Below, piece after piece: positions 35,186 through 46,197 of a DNA stretch of 64,000 nucleotides; the first letter of the stretch is position 1, and the number at the start of each line of letters is the position of its first letter. A program made the translations under genes and the position numbers. Origin of the DNA: Atherinomorus stipes (lineage: Eukaryota > Chordata > Actinopteri > Atheriniformes > Atherinidae); contig JALJCO010003890.1 in assembly GCA_023101725.1 (NCBI GenBank), forward strand, positions 32,849 to 96,848, given 5' to 3'. A model generated the notes under the pieces. It was not told the DNA's origin and made no database searches. It saw only the letters and a list, made by a program, of their open reading frames with translations.

Positions 35186-35984
35186 AGATGCTCATGTTTT
35201 CTTCTTCTAACTCTGAAAAGGCGCCTCTCCTCCAGGAGGACATGATGCAGCCTGACATTGTGCTTGTTGCCCTGCTGGCTGTCAACAGGGTGAAACTGCT
35301 CCCCTTGATGGAGATGAGGCCGGTTGTTGGGGGGGTCCTCTGTGGGCTCACTTGCAGGGATCCTTTTGACTTTAACGAGAACACACATTCATCCCCACAA
35401 AAGAGCTGAACTCCGAGGCTTGAGTACAATTGGTTGGAGAGTTAATGAAGCAAAGGCGGGCCAGAACATGTTCTCCAGAGAGATTAACAGCAACCGTCCG
35501 CTTCTCCTTCTGATACGCGGCTGATTGACTCGGCTTTAAATTGGCTGCGATGCTTCTCCCAGCTTGTGAGCAAAGCTGTGCAGGGTCTGCAGGATGCACT
35601 CTTGCTGGGTCTGATGATGGAGAACAAAGAAAATTTCAAAGGTTTTCCTCCTCGGGTTTGTCAGCCTGAGCGTGTGCGGGTATGATGAGTTGACCCCGGA
35701 GGTTTCAGACGGAGGCCGCTTCAATGCTCAGCTCCACGACTTCCTCAAAGCGGGGAAATAAACAAGGAAGCAGACTCGCTGGTCACGGGTAGAGACGGCA
35801 GGAGAGTTAGGGGTTATAAGTGAAAATGTTCAGTCCTCAAGATGACTCACGCTCACATTCACACACCGAGAAGCAGCGATAGGACATCCGACCAGCCAAT
35901 CACACGGCAGCATCTAGTCATGTAGATGTGGTGAAGACGGCTTGCTGAAGTTCAACCTGAGCATCAGAATGAGGAAAAAAGGGG
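35186..35984. other. Unassigned sequence with several open stretches
   Basis: Both strands have open frames of 60-106 codons. None resembles a family I recognise and none joins into a larger frame with clear splice sites. It could be a decayed gene or an untranslated region. Confidence 0.3.
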
Positions 35985-37105
35985 ATTTAAAGGAGTTTTT
36001 TATTTTGGTAACACTTTACAATAAGCGTCCCTTAAATAACATTAGTTGGTGCATTATTAAGCATTAATAAACTGCTTAATAATACATTAAAAACTTTTAT
36101 TAACTATTACTTTGCATTAGTTAGCATATTGGTTAATGTGTTAATTAGCAGTTAATTAATCCTTACTTCCCAACTTTACTTAATGCATTATTAAGCCTGA
36201 ATTATGTAATAACTTACCATTATGAATGCATTGCTCAGCATTAATAATCATGTTAGTTGGTATGTTAGTAAGCCCTTAATAATGTGAGTGTCTCATCAGC
36301 ATTAACCATAGTTACCATTACTGAAGGTTATGTGGACCCTTATTCTAATGTGTAAACATTTATCCATTTGGTAACACTTTATAAATGCACAGCCTAATAA
36401 GCATGACTTAACCATAGTTAGGGGTGTTCTCTGGACCTGGGAACATTGGGGGTTGAACACCCCCCAATTCCTTGTAAGTAAGGTTGAGCAATAAGCATTA
36501 ATTAACTGCTAATTCACGCATTAACCAATATGCTAACTAATGCAAAGTAATAGTTAATAAAAGTTATTAATGTGTTATTAAGCAGTTAATTAATGCTTAA
36601 TAATGCACTAACTAATGTTAATTAAGGGACCCTTACTGGAAAGTGTCACCGTTTTTTTTTTCCAACCTGGATCTATTTTCTAGCATGAATCTGTTCATTT
36701 CCTCATCCAGACAGTTTTGGTGCAACTTCAATTCCTTCAGCAGATATTTAGATCCTCCAGATCAGCGTATGTCCAATATGATGGAAGTGATGGGAACAAC
36801 CTCGCACAGCCTCTAAATAAGGCATTATCTGCCACAAACTCCTTCATTTCACCAGTGTTTTGTCACCAAACATTAGTTGGACCCCCCTGTGAGCTCCAAG
36901 CAGCTTTGCGTTGCTTTTTTGTGGTGATCCGTCCTGCTTTACAGACATTTACTTGCTATGGTGTCACATAACAGCCAGCGTAAATCTTGAGCTTGAGGGT
37001 TAAGATTGAGGGTGAAGATAGAAATTGGAATTGGCCTTAAATGTTCATATAAACTCCCAGAAATAAGGTCCAGATTAGAAAAAACATCAATTATCCTTTA
37101 AGTAT
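35985..37105. mobile_element. Diverged TTAA-ended DNA element containing a nested MITE
   Basis: The left end is ATTTAAAGGAG plus a T-run. The right end, read in reverse, is CTTAAAGGATAATTG followed by CTGGACCTTATTTCTGGGAG, both like family A. It is interrupted by the element at 36005-36650. Confidence 0.5.
36005..36650. mobile_element. MITE with long inverted repeats
   Basis: The left arm starts TTTGGTAACACTTTACAATA and the right arm ends near AAGTGTCACC. The arms pair over about 170 bp, for example TGCATTAGTTAGCATATTGG on the left against CCAATATGCTAACTAATGCA on the right. The GGTAACACTTTA ends are typical of a widespread fish MITE group. Confidence 0.7.
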
Positions 37106-38324
37106 GAAAACAGGACTAATATTAACTTCTGCAGCTGCCAGGATTTAACGTGGAAACAAGCCTTCTCGGTGTGTTTCAGGCATCTGTAGCTACACATGAA
37201 GCTGAAATTGACTCAGTGACCTCTGAGATACTTTATATTCAGAGTAGCAGGAACACTTCTAACCGAGAACGAGGAGCTTCGATAAAGGTGAGGTCCACAG
37301 ATGTCGACCTTTTGCTCTCTAATGTTTCGGTTGTGCTGGAGGAAAAGTCAGATACCAGAAGGTCAGGCCACAGAACAGTGGAAATGTTGGTGTAATGGAC
37401 TGAACTCTTGCATCAGTATTGTGCTGTTTTGATTCCCATGTGATCAATATATGAATAGAGAGGTCAAAATGGATCATTTCCTCCCACAATCATTCTCATC
37501 CATGGCTTTGGTCTATAAAACTAATGTCAGTGTTCAGCTTATTCAGCAGTCCTGGATCTGTGTCTGAATTTACATGATTGCTTTCATGGATGTTGACTTA
37601 AATTCCTGCACAGGACGATATTTTCCTGTTTGAATGAAAACGGGAACGCTACAGCAGAAGCTACATCTAAGAAAATGGAAATGAGCTGTAAGCCTTGGCG
37701 TCAGCGCTGAACACACATTCAGGCTTGCATGCTGCAGGCGAGAAGCAAAGCTCTTTAATTGGGCCCTGAGAGAAAACACCAGAACAATCCGTCCCACCAT
37801 TCATTATGTATTAAACAGATGATTAACACTACAGAAATGCATTGTTTCTACCACTTCATTGTGTTCTGCTCGCCCGTTTTAGCAGCCATTGTCTAATTAC
37901 AATTTACTTTACATGACAGCTAAATGAAACAAATCCTGATGAATGTCTTATACCAGCTGTTCGGAGAGAAGATTTTACTGTCATTGTATGAAACAATGAA
38001 ACTGCGTCTGCTTATTAAAGCATCATAAATGAAAAATTAAATGCAGACGCACTTGTGAGCATCAGAAAAAATAAAATTGCTGTCAGAGTAAAATGACCTT
38101 GTATTTTAGTCATTGTGTTGATGGAGCAAGTGGAGAGAAAGTGCTCATTAACATAGTGGGACAGGATTTGATTGACCTGTTCCTCCTTTTCTGAGGACAG
38201 AGGGTCAAACAGGTGACAGTAAGGGTGGGAGGCGTCCACAAAATCCCAGAGAAAGAGTAGAGGGTTATTTTCTGTGCTATGTTGGTCATCCTTTGTGGGG
38301 CTTTTTAGTTTTTAGTTTTGTTTA
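37106..38324. other. Unassigned sequence
   Basis: No recognised gene or element. Open frames are under 90 codons. Confidence 0.4.
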
Positions 38325-38560
38325 GGGGGTGCCACAGGGCTCAATATCAGGTCCCCACTTGTTTATCATGATCATAAATGAATGTGCTCTATGCACAACT
38401 CCACTACTCCAGAAGCGTGCATTGAACCACATCAGAAGCTTTATGCAAAGACTCAACTGCTTTAGCCGGGAATAATCCAGAACAATAAATAACTGTGTCA
38501 TCAGCATAAAGATGCATGTTAGCACCGGACACACTGAGACCCATGAGCTCTATACACAAC
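38325..38560. pseudogene. LINE reverse-transcriptase remnant with an internal inversion
   Basis: The plus strand at about 38329-38382 reads GVPQGSISGPHLFIMIIN, a LINE reverse-transcriptase motif. The next motif, MHLYADDTVIYC with the catalytic YADD, lies at about 38483-38518 but on the minus strand. In an intact LINE these are consecutive on one strand. The inverted part is flanked by similar direct sequences CTCTATGCACAACTCCACTA and CTCTATACACAACCCCACTA. It is broken and non-functional. Confidence 0.65.
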
Positions 38561-38807
38561 CCCACTACTTCCTGAACTTCAGCCGGCGCTTTTGTTTCCT
38601 GTCTTTCATTACTGATTAATCCAGGTGTGCCAGACCTCAGTAACCATGACGACAATGGCCAGACACACCTGGATTAACCAGTTTGTCCTCCACAGAACTG
38701 GGAAATGGGCTTTTTTCACTCTACTTCTTTCACATGGAACATTTCGCAAGAAGACTGGAAATGATCTAAACGTATTTCTTTGAAAGTTTTGAAGTCTAAA
38801 GATTAAC

Positions 38808-39971
38808 GGTGCGTATGCACCAAACGCGATTTGGGCTTCAAGGGCGTCAGGTTTACAAGCAAAGTCAATGGCCAACGCGTCTAGAGGGCGTCGAAAACCC
38901 TGTGGCGCGTCTGGACGTGTTTTGCGCGTCGAGTTTTGAGATTTTGAGCATCCAACGCAACACATGGGCGGCAGATGGTGGAGTTCGAAAATCTGAACTT
39001 TGGCGTCTTAACGTGGGGCGTCGGGACATCGGGACGTTAAACTGGACTGATAACGCTGCCCCGCATCGGGGCCTCTATATAAGACATCTGCAGCAAACTT
39101 CCTTACTTTCACCAATGCACTGCAAAATCTCAAATCTTACCAAGTATGTTTTTCTAATTTCTAGTCAAAATGTTTAATTACACTGCAAAAATAAGACAAA
39201 ATTACCTAAAAAAAACAACAAAAAAAAATTCAGTGAGATATAAGAACTTTTTTTAAAAGACAAATGCATCTTATTTAAAGAAATCTTATAAGAAAATTTT
39301 ACTTGCTCCATTGGCAGAAATTTTTTGCTTATTGCGAGCCAAAATATACCTTTTTTTACTTACTTTAAGAATGACCTAATTTTTTTTTACTTGTAATAAG
39401 CAGTTCAGTTTGTGTCGCAAACAAATGACTTACAAAACTTCACTATGACGTCACTCACACTGAAAACGCCGCTGAAGACGCCTCAGCTGCCCTCAGTTTT
39501 AATGTGAACAAACTAAACGGGGGTCGTGGTGTCGCCCAATGAGGGCTAATAGGTGCTGATGTGAAAGGGGCTTTAGAAACTGGTTGGGGCAGCTGTGGGT
39601 GGAGCCTTCCTGGATGAATTCGCATAAGAAAGGCCGAGTTAATGAGGTGTGACAGACCTGCGGGGGCTACAGCAAAAGAGCGATGGCAGATAATAGAAGT
39701 TCTATTGTGATATTTTTGATTTATTTAATTTTTATTAGCTTATAAAGATTCTGACATTCTTAAGCAAAGCTGCAGCCTGTTAATAGTAAAGAAAAGTTGA
39801 TATAAATGAAAAAAATATATCATTTTTGCTGGGATGGCCAGCCTTTTGTTCAGGGGGGCCATGGCCACCCTTGGCCACCCCTTGGGGGCGCCACTGTTTA
39901 GCGACCCAATGTCCAACTTTGGGCGTCAGGCGCGTTTTTGGCGCCCAAATCGCACTTGGTGTTTACGCAAT
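38808..39971. mobile_element. DNA element with GCGTA...CACCAA terminal inverted repeats
   Basis: The left end GCGTATGCACCAAACGCGAT then TTGGGC is matched by the right end read in reverse, GCGTAAACACCAAGTGCGAT then TTGGGC, 22 of 26 positions identical. The interior is GCGTC-rich with no transposase frame, so it is non-autonomous. It contains the insertion at 39112-39425. Confidence 0.6.
39112..39425. mobile_element. CACTGCAAAA-type MITE remnant nested in the TIR element
   Basis: CACTGCAAAATCTCAAATCT and CACTGCAAAAATAAGACAAA are the typical starts of a common fish AT-rich DNA element. The two tandem starts at 39117 and 39181 suggest overlapping copies. Confidence 0.45.
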
Positions 39972-39989
39972 GTGAGAGCACATGAAATT

Positions 39990-40115
39990 GAAATGTTTTT
40001 TAATTATTTGTATTGTATAACTCATATAATTGTCTTTTAACGTCTGTTGCCTCTTGGCCAGGACTGGTTAAAAAAGAGGGGGGCTTTCCTGGTTAAATAA
40101 AGATTAAATAAATCA
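39990..40115 (+). mobile_element. LINE 3' end remnant
   Basis: The block TGCCTCTTGGCCAGGACTGG, then CTTTCCTGGTTAAATAAAGA followed by TTAAATAAAT, resembles the 3' terminus and short A-rich tail seen in many fish LINEs. No coding part remains. Confidence 0.5.
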
Positions 40116-41532
40116 TAGAAAATTTTGTCGGTCGCTGATGACATCAGCATCAGTTCCTGATCAGGTCCTGCTGCTGTAAATAAAATAAAGAAAACCACTT
40201 CTCATTGAGTGATTTGATGTTTTGTTGCTACATGGAGCTCATTGCCCGCGTCTGCATTTGTTTGCATCATTTCCAGATCCGTTTGCGGCGTCATTTCTTG
40301 AACATTTGCATTCTAATAGAAAAACTAATGATGGAGGTGCTACACCCGCACGGGAAAAGGCTTCGTATCTCTTCAATGCGCCACATAAAAGTCCACCAAT
40401 GCTGAAATGTAAATTCAGTCTACATCCTGTTTGTTTTATGGTCACATTTGGTTATAAATGAAAATGTTTGACAGTTTCACTCGCCTCCTTCATAACTCGT
40501 CCTGAGGGGGAATGTTGAGTTACTCATTTACATCAGATGGGAACAAATGAAGAGATGTTATCTAGGAAGTTAGGATGCACGGTCGTATCAAGGCCTTCAT
40601 TAAGGTGCAGGAGAAAAAAATAAAAAAGGTGCAGGAGACCTGATGTGATGCATCATTTCTGTAAGGCAAGACGCTGCAGGTAAAAACCACGTTTTTTCAT
40701 CAGATTCTTGTTTTTTTCCTCCAACATGTTTTCTTTCAGACTCGTGGAAAAAAAATGTCATAAAATAACATTTTAGGAGTTTATTTCCTGATTCTTTGTC
40801 TGATGAACCGAATCTCGTCAAACTGCAGCTAAAGTTGCTCGTCTGAACCTGTCATGTCTGGTATCCATGAAAACGTCTCTTTTTCCTGAACCATGTCGTC
40901 TCAACAAAACGTGATATTTCCAGCTCATGAATCTGATCGGCTCTGATGTCTGTAAATAGTTATAGAACAAAAATGTGGAGAATTTTACAATCCAAAACTT
41001 TAAAGGCTGTTTTCTCTAAATGAGTTTTTTCTCTTATTCCGGGTAAAAAATCTCCACTTCAGGAGCACTTACAGAAACCAAACTTTCATGTTCTGATCCT
41101 GACTGGATTCTTAAAGTTTTTCCAGAAGGATCTTTTGATATCTCATTCACAGCCTGATTTATAGAACATTTCATCCCAAAAATATGCCAAAAAATGAGTT
41201 TTTTCTGGTTGTTGACAGTATATTCTAAACTGTGAAATGATCTACAGAGATATCCAAAACCCCCTCTGTAAAAACTTTTGACTTTATTATGTGAACAAAA
41301 TTCAAAAGAAACTTTGAACCTGGTTTAATCCTGTTTAGATTTTTTTCTCAGAAATGTATGCAAATTAGTGCCTTTTTGGCTATATAACACCTAATTTGCA
41401 TATTTAAACATAAAATTTCAGAAAACTTGCAATACAAAAAATGATAGCCCTGATGTGAGGAATAAAGCAGGAAAGTTTCATGGTGACACCAGTTAGCTAC
41501 ATCTTTAACCTTATTTACCTGGAGTGTCTCGC
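40116..41532. other. Unassigned AT-rich sequence
   Basis: No recognised gene or repeat. One tandem-like duplication of GGTGCAGGAGA flanking an A-run is present at about 40602-40638. Confidence 0.4.
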
Positions 41533-43108
41533 CTTAAAGTTCCACCCACAGAATGATGTAACTTTATCTTCCACCCCCCCTCATGGTGAGAAAGACTCTG
41601 CAGCACTTTTTAATATCTCAAATGCAGCCGGTGATCAGGAAGCTTCTCGTTTCCCCCCAACTTTCACATAATGGAGTTCGATTGAGCCCGAGCCAACAAG
41701 GTCCATGAAAGTCATAAACATAAACATAGTTGTCAGAAATTCCTTTTTTCACCTGAGGATGCTCGCAAAGATAAAATCATACGTTCCCAGTTACGACCTT
41801 AAGAAACTTGTTCAGCTCCTGATTTTTTCACGTCTGGATTATTGTAACTCGCTCTTTGCCGGCCTCAGTAAATCCTCCCTACAGCGTCTTCAGGCTGTTC
41901 AGAACGCTGCAGCCCGCCTTCTCTCCGGCTCTCGACGCTATGAGCACGTCTCCCCCGTCCTAGCCGGTCTTCACTGGCTCCCTGTCTCTTACAGGGTTCA
42001 GTTCAAAATCCTGTTGTTGACCTTTAAAGCGTTGCATGGTTCTGCTCCCAGTTACCTCTCTGAGTTATTGTCCCGCCACGTTCCTACCAGGTCTCTTAGG
42101 TCATCCTCTTTATCTCTTCTGGAGGTAGAAGACACAGGTGCAATTCCAGGGGTGCCAGGGCTTTCTCTGTAGCTGCCCCGCGCCTCTGGAACGCACTCCC
42201 CTTGAACTCAGGTCAACGCAGTCTATAACGTCTTTTAAAACCATGCTCAGATCCATCTTTTGGCGCAGGCTTTCCCTTCTTAATCTTTTTTTTTCTCTCT
42301 TATTATTGTTTATTAATTCTTCTCTTTTTTATGTGTCTTATGTTTAGATGTTTTTAGCCTTGTTTTCTTATGTCCTGCCAGTAAAGCACTTTGGGCATCC
42401 AGCTGGATGTAGAAATACGTGCTATATAAATGAAATAAATGAAATGAAATGAAATAAATGAAATGAAGTCCACAAAAACTTGTCAATATTCCTCCATACT
42501 GCTCGTCCAATGTAATCCAAGTGTCCTGAGTGGGTAGCGTCCAGAATTTACTGGAAACGACGTCATTTAGTAGATTTTTAGAGACTAAACAGTACTACAT
42601 CAGTACTACATCAGTACTACATCAGTACTACATCTTACTTTTATGAAGCACGCATATGCGCGTTCATGAAACTACGGAAGCCTCGGCGTTCAGAGCCTAC
42701 TCTGCCAATAATACAAGCGTAGAAGAAGAAATTCTCTGTTTACATTGTGCTAAGAGCGACAGAGCTGCAGACAAACACAAGAGGGTCCAAGAGGGGTTGA
42801 TGTTGATTTAAAATAAACAAAGAAAGAAAAAGAGAACGCGTGATCTCGTCTGCTGTAGTTTTGTGAATGCGCATATGCGTGCTCACAGGAGATGTGATGT
42901 AGTACTGATGTAGTACTGATGTTCTACTGTTAGGTTCTAAAAATCTACTAAATGACGTCGTTTCCAGTAAATTCTGGACGCTACCCACTCAGGACACTTG
43001 GATTACATTGGACGAGCAGTATGGAGGAATATTGACAAGTTTTTGTGGACTTTTATGGACCTTTTTGGCTCGGACCCCGGTGAACTCCAGTGAAAGTGGA
43101 CTATTCCT
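41533..43108. mobile_element. Composite palindromic DNA element, family B copy 2
   Basis: The left end repeats the 21495-21790 element (CCACCCACAGAATGATGTAA). Long inverted arms follow: 41672-41713 plus 42468-42690 pair with 42850-43085, including the perfect blocks AATTTACTGGAAACGACGTC and GTCCACAAAAACTTGTCAAT. The right end AGTGGACTATTCCTTTAAAG is the inverse of the 21.5-kb copy's left end. No transposase frame. The left arm is interrupted by an L2 fragment. Confidence 0.7.
41714..42467 (+). pseudogene. L2-type LINE 3' fragment (C-terminal ORF2 and 3' tail)
   Basis: Open from about 41705 to 42172. It carries the C-terminal region of fish L2/CR1-group reverse transcriptases: SRLDYCNSL, LQAVQNAAARLL, LHWLPVSYR and ALHGSAPSYLSELL. 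A frameshift near 42140 ends the frame. The 3' end has AAAGCACTTTGGGCATC and a GCTATATAAATGAAATAAAT tail built of ATGAA-like repeats. The 5' part, including the catalytic reverse-transcriptase core, is missing. It is inserted into one arm of the palindromic element. Confidence 0.8.
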
Positions 43109-43109
43109 T

Positions 43110-43262
43110 TAAAGCATTGATGAAACCAAAGAGTTTTACTGCAGATCATGTCTGATAGAGGCTCCGTCTCTGACTGAAGGGCGACTCGCGTGATGCAGAA
43201 ACTTTCCCGGTGAGTAAATGCTCGTAGAAATAAGGTCCAGGTTGGAAGTTCTGCTTTAATGC
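43110..43262. mobile_element. Short DNA element, family A copy 3 (reverse)
   Basis: Read in reverse it is CATTAAAGCAGAACTTCCAA, CCTGGACCTTATTTCTACGA, GCATTTACTCACCGGGAAAG, matching copies 1 and 2. Confidence 0.6.
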
Positions 43263-43289
43263 AGGAAAATCACTTTTATATCACTGCTG

Positions 43290-43455
43290 ATGTCTGCAGA
43301 CCGGAGACCGGACCCAGACCTGGAGACCGGACCCGGACCTGCAGACGGGACCCGGACCTGGAGACGGTACTCGGACCTGCAGACCGGAGACCGGACCCGG
43401 ACCTGGAGACGGTACCCAGACCTGGAGACCTGGAGTCGGTACTTGGACCTAAACG
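43290..43455. repeat. Small GGACCTGGAGACGG-type array
   Basis: About ten ~15-18-nt units such as GGACCCGGACCTGGAGACC. It is the short counterpart of 45164-45885, and both are followed by the same unique flank (AAACGTC, CAGATACGCGGCTGATGTGA). Confidence 0.85.
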
Positions 43456-43801
43456 TCACGCAGATACGCGGCTGATGTGAAAACGTAAACTGGAGCTCAT
43501 GATCATGATTACAGGAGACGGGTGACATGTGCACCTTCCTCCCTGATGTTCTGCACTCGCAGCCTAGCAACTGTTGCTAGGAAGCAGGAGTTTACTGAGC
43601 AACATCACCTCACATGTGGAAGCCATGTGCCTGCTGTAAATGCAAAGACATAAGAGGAACGTCTGTTTAAGCCCAGTTTGGTCCAGAGACGGCGTTTCCA
43701 TGGTGACGTCCTCTTCGTCGCCACGCTGGGTTTGAAGCTGAAGTCCAGACGTTCAGGTCTGATTGAAAGGGTTGAGAGTCCTGCAGCCGGAGTCCAGACC
43801 A

Positions 43802-45163
43802 CCACCAGCTCCAGACCTGGAGTCAGAACCAGACCTGGAGTCAGAACCAGACCTGGAGTCAGCACCAGACCTGGAGTCAGCACCAGACCTGGAGTCAGCT
43901 CCAGACCTGGAGTCAGACCTGGAGTCAGCACCAGACCTGGAGTCAGACCTGGAGTCAGCGTCAGACCTGGAGTCAGACCTGGAGTCAGCGTCAGACCTGG
44001 AGTCAGACCTGGAGTCAGACCTGGAGTCAGCTCCAGACCTGGAGTCAGACCTGGAGTCAGCACCAGACCTGGAGTCAGCGTCAGACCTGGAGTCAGCACC
44101 AGACCTGGAGTCAGACCTGGAGTCAGCGCCAGACCTGGAGTCAGACCTGGAGTCAGCACCAGACCTGGAGTCAGACCTGGAGTCAGACCTGGAGTCAGCG
44201 CCAGACCTGGAGTCAGACCTGGAGTCAGCACCCAGACCTGGAGTCAGCGTCAGACCTGGAGTCAGTACCAGACCTGGAGTCAGACCTGGAGTCAGCGCCA
44301 GACCTGGAGTCAGACCTGGAGTCAGACCTGGAGTCAGAACCAGACCTGGAGTCAGATCCAGACCTGGAGTCAGAACCAGATCTGGAGTCAGAACCAGACC
44401 TGGAGTCAGAACCAGATCTGGAGTCAGAACCAGACCTGGAGTCAGATCCAGACCTGGAGTCAGCTCCAGACCTGGAGTCAGAACCAGACCTGGAGTCAGA
44501 ACCAGACCTGGAGTCGAGACCCAGACCTGAGAGATGCAGCTGCAGACCTGGAGTCAGGCCCAGACCTGGAGTCAGCTCCAGACCTGGAGTCAGAACCAGA
44601 CCTGGAGTCAGCTCCAGACCTGGAGTCTGCGCCAGACCTGGAGTCAGAACCAGACCTGGAGTCAGCTGCAGACCTGGAGCCAGACCTGGAGCCAGAACCA
44701 GACCTGGAGTCTGCTCCAGACCTGGAGTCAGAACCAGACCTGGAGTCAGCTGCTGACCTGGAGCCAGAACCAGACCTGGAGTCAGCTGCTGACCTGGAGC
44801 CAGAACCAGACCTGGAGTCAGCTGCTGACCTGGAGCCAGACCTGGAGTCAGCTCCAGACCTGGAGTCTGCGCCAGACCTGGAGTCAGAACCAGACCTGGA
44901 GTCAGCTGCAGACCTGGAGCCAGACCTGGAGCCAGAACCAGACCTGGAGTCTGCTCCAGACCTGGAGTCAGCTGCTGACCTGGAGCCAGAACCAGACCTG
45001 GAGTCTGCGCCAGACCTGGAGTCTGCTCCAGACCTGGAGCCAGAACCAGACCTGGAGTCAGAACCAGACCTGGAGTCAGCTGCTGACCTGGAGCCAGAAC
45101 CAGACCTGGAGCCAGAACCAGACCTGGAGTCTGCACCAGACCTGGAGCCAGACCTGGAGTCGG
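43802..45163. repeat. 12/18-bp minisatellite, array 1
   Basis: Units AGACCTGGAGTC (12 bp) and AGACCTGGAGTCAGCGCC-like (18 bp), with CACC, TCC, GTC and AACC variants. The period is always a multiple of 3 with no stop in any frame, hence long open frames on both strands that I do not consider genes. Confidence 0.95.
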
Positions 45164-45885
45164 GATCCAGACCTGCAGACGGAACTCGGACCTGGAGACC
45201 TGGAGACGGAACTCGGACCTGGAGACGGGACCCAGACCTGGAGACCTGGAGACCGGACCCGGACCTGGAGACCTGGAGACGGGACCCGGACCTGGAGATG
45301 GTACTCGGACCTGGAGACGGGACCCGGACCTGGAGACCGGACCCAGACCTGGAGACCTGGAGACGGGACCCGGACCTGGAGACGGTACTCGGACCTGGAG
45401 ACGGTACTCGGACCTGGAGACGGTACTCGGACCTGGAGACCTGGAGATGGGACCCGGACCTGGAGACCTGGAGACGGGACCCGGACCTGGAGACGGGACC
45501 CGGACCTGCAGACGGGACCCGGACCTGGAGACCTGGAGACGGGACCCGGACCTGCAGACGGAACTCGGACCTGGAGACCTGGAGACGGAACTCGGACCTG
45601 GAGACGGGACCCAGACCTGGAGACCTGGAGACCGGACCCGGACCTGGAGACCTGGAGACGGGACCCGGACCTGGAGATGGTACTCGGACCTGGAGACGGG
45701 ACCCGGACCTGGAGACCGGACCCAGACCTGGAGACCTGGAGACGGGACCCGGACCTGGAGATGGTACCCGGACCTGGAGACGGGATCCAGACCTGGAGAC
45801 GGGACCCAGACCTGGAGACCTGGAGACGGGACTCGGACCTGCAGACCGGACCCGGACCTGGAGACGGGACTCGGACCTAAACGTC
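45164..45885. repeat. GGACCTGGAGACGG-type array, long copy
   Basis: Units GACCTGGAGACGGGACCCG and GACCTGGAGACCTGGAGAC, related to 43290-43455 and grading out of the 12/18-bp array. Confidence 0.9.
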
Positions 45886-46197
45886 TCGCAGATACGCGGC
45901 TGATGTGAACAACGTAAACTGGAGCTCGTGATCATGATTACAGGAGACGGATGATATGTGCACCTTCCTCCCTGATGTTCTGCACTCGCAGCCTAGCAAC
46001 TGTTGCTAGGAAGCAGGAGTTTACTGAGCAACATCACCTCACATGTGGAAGCCATGTGCCTGCTGTAAATGCAAAGACCCAGTTTGGTCCAGAGACGGCG
46101 TTTCCATGGTGACGTCCTCTTCGTCGCCACGCTGGGTTTGAAGCTGAAGTCCAGACGTTCAGGTCTGAGAGTCCTGCAGCCGAGGTCCGGACCACCA
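45886..46197. repeat. Duplicated flank between arrays (copy of 43456-43800)
   Basis: Repeats 43456-43800 with a 2,429-bp offset, lacking short segments present there (for example ATAAGAGGAACGTCTGTTTAA). Both copies carry the perfect palindrome CCTAGCAACTGTTGCTAGG (43563-43581 and 45992-46010), made of two RFX-like half-sites. Confidence 0.85.
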
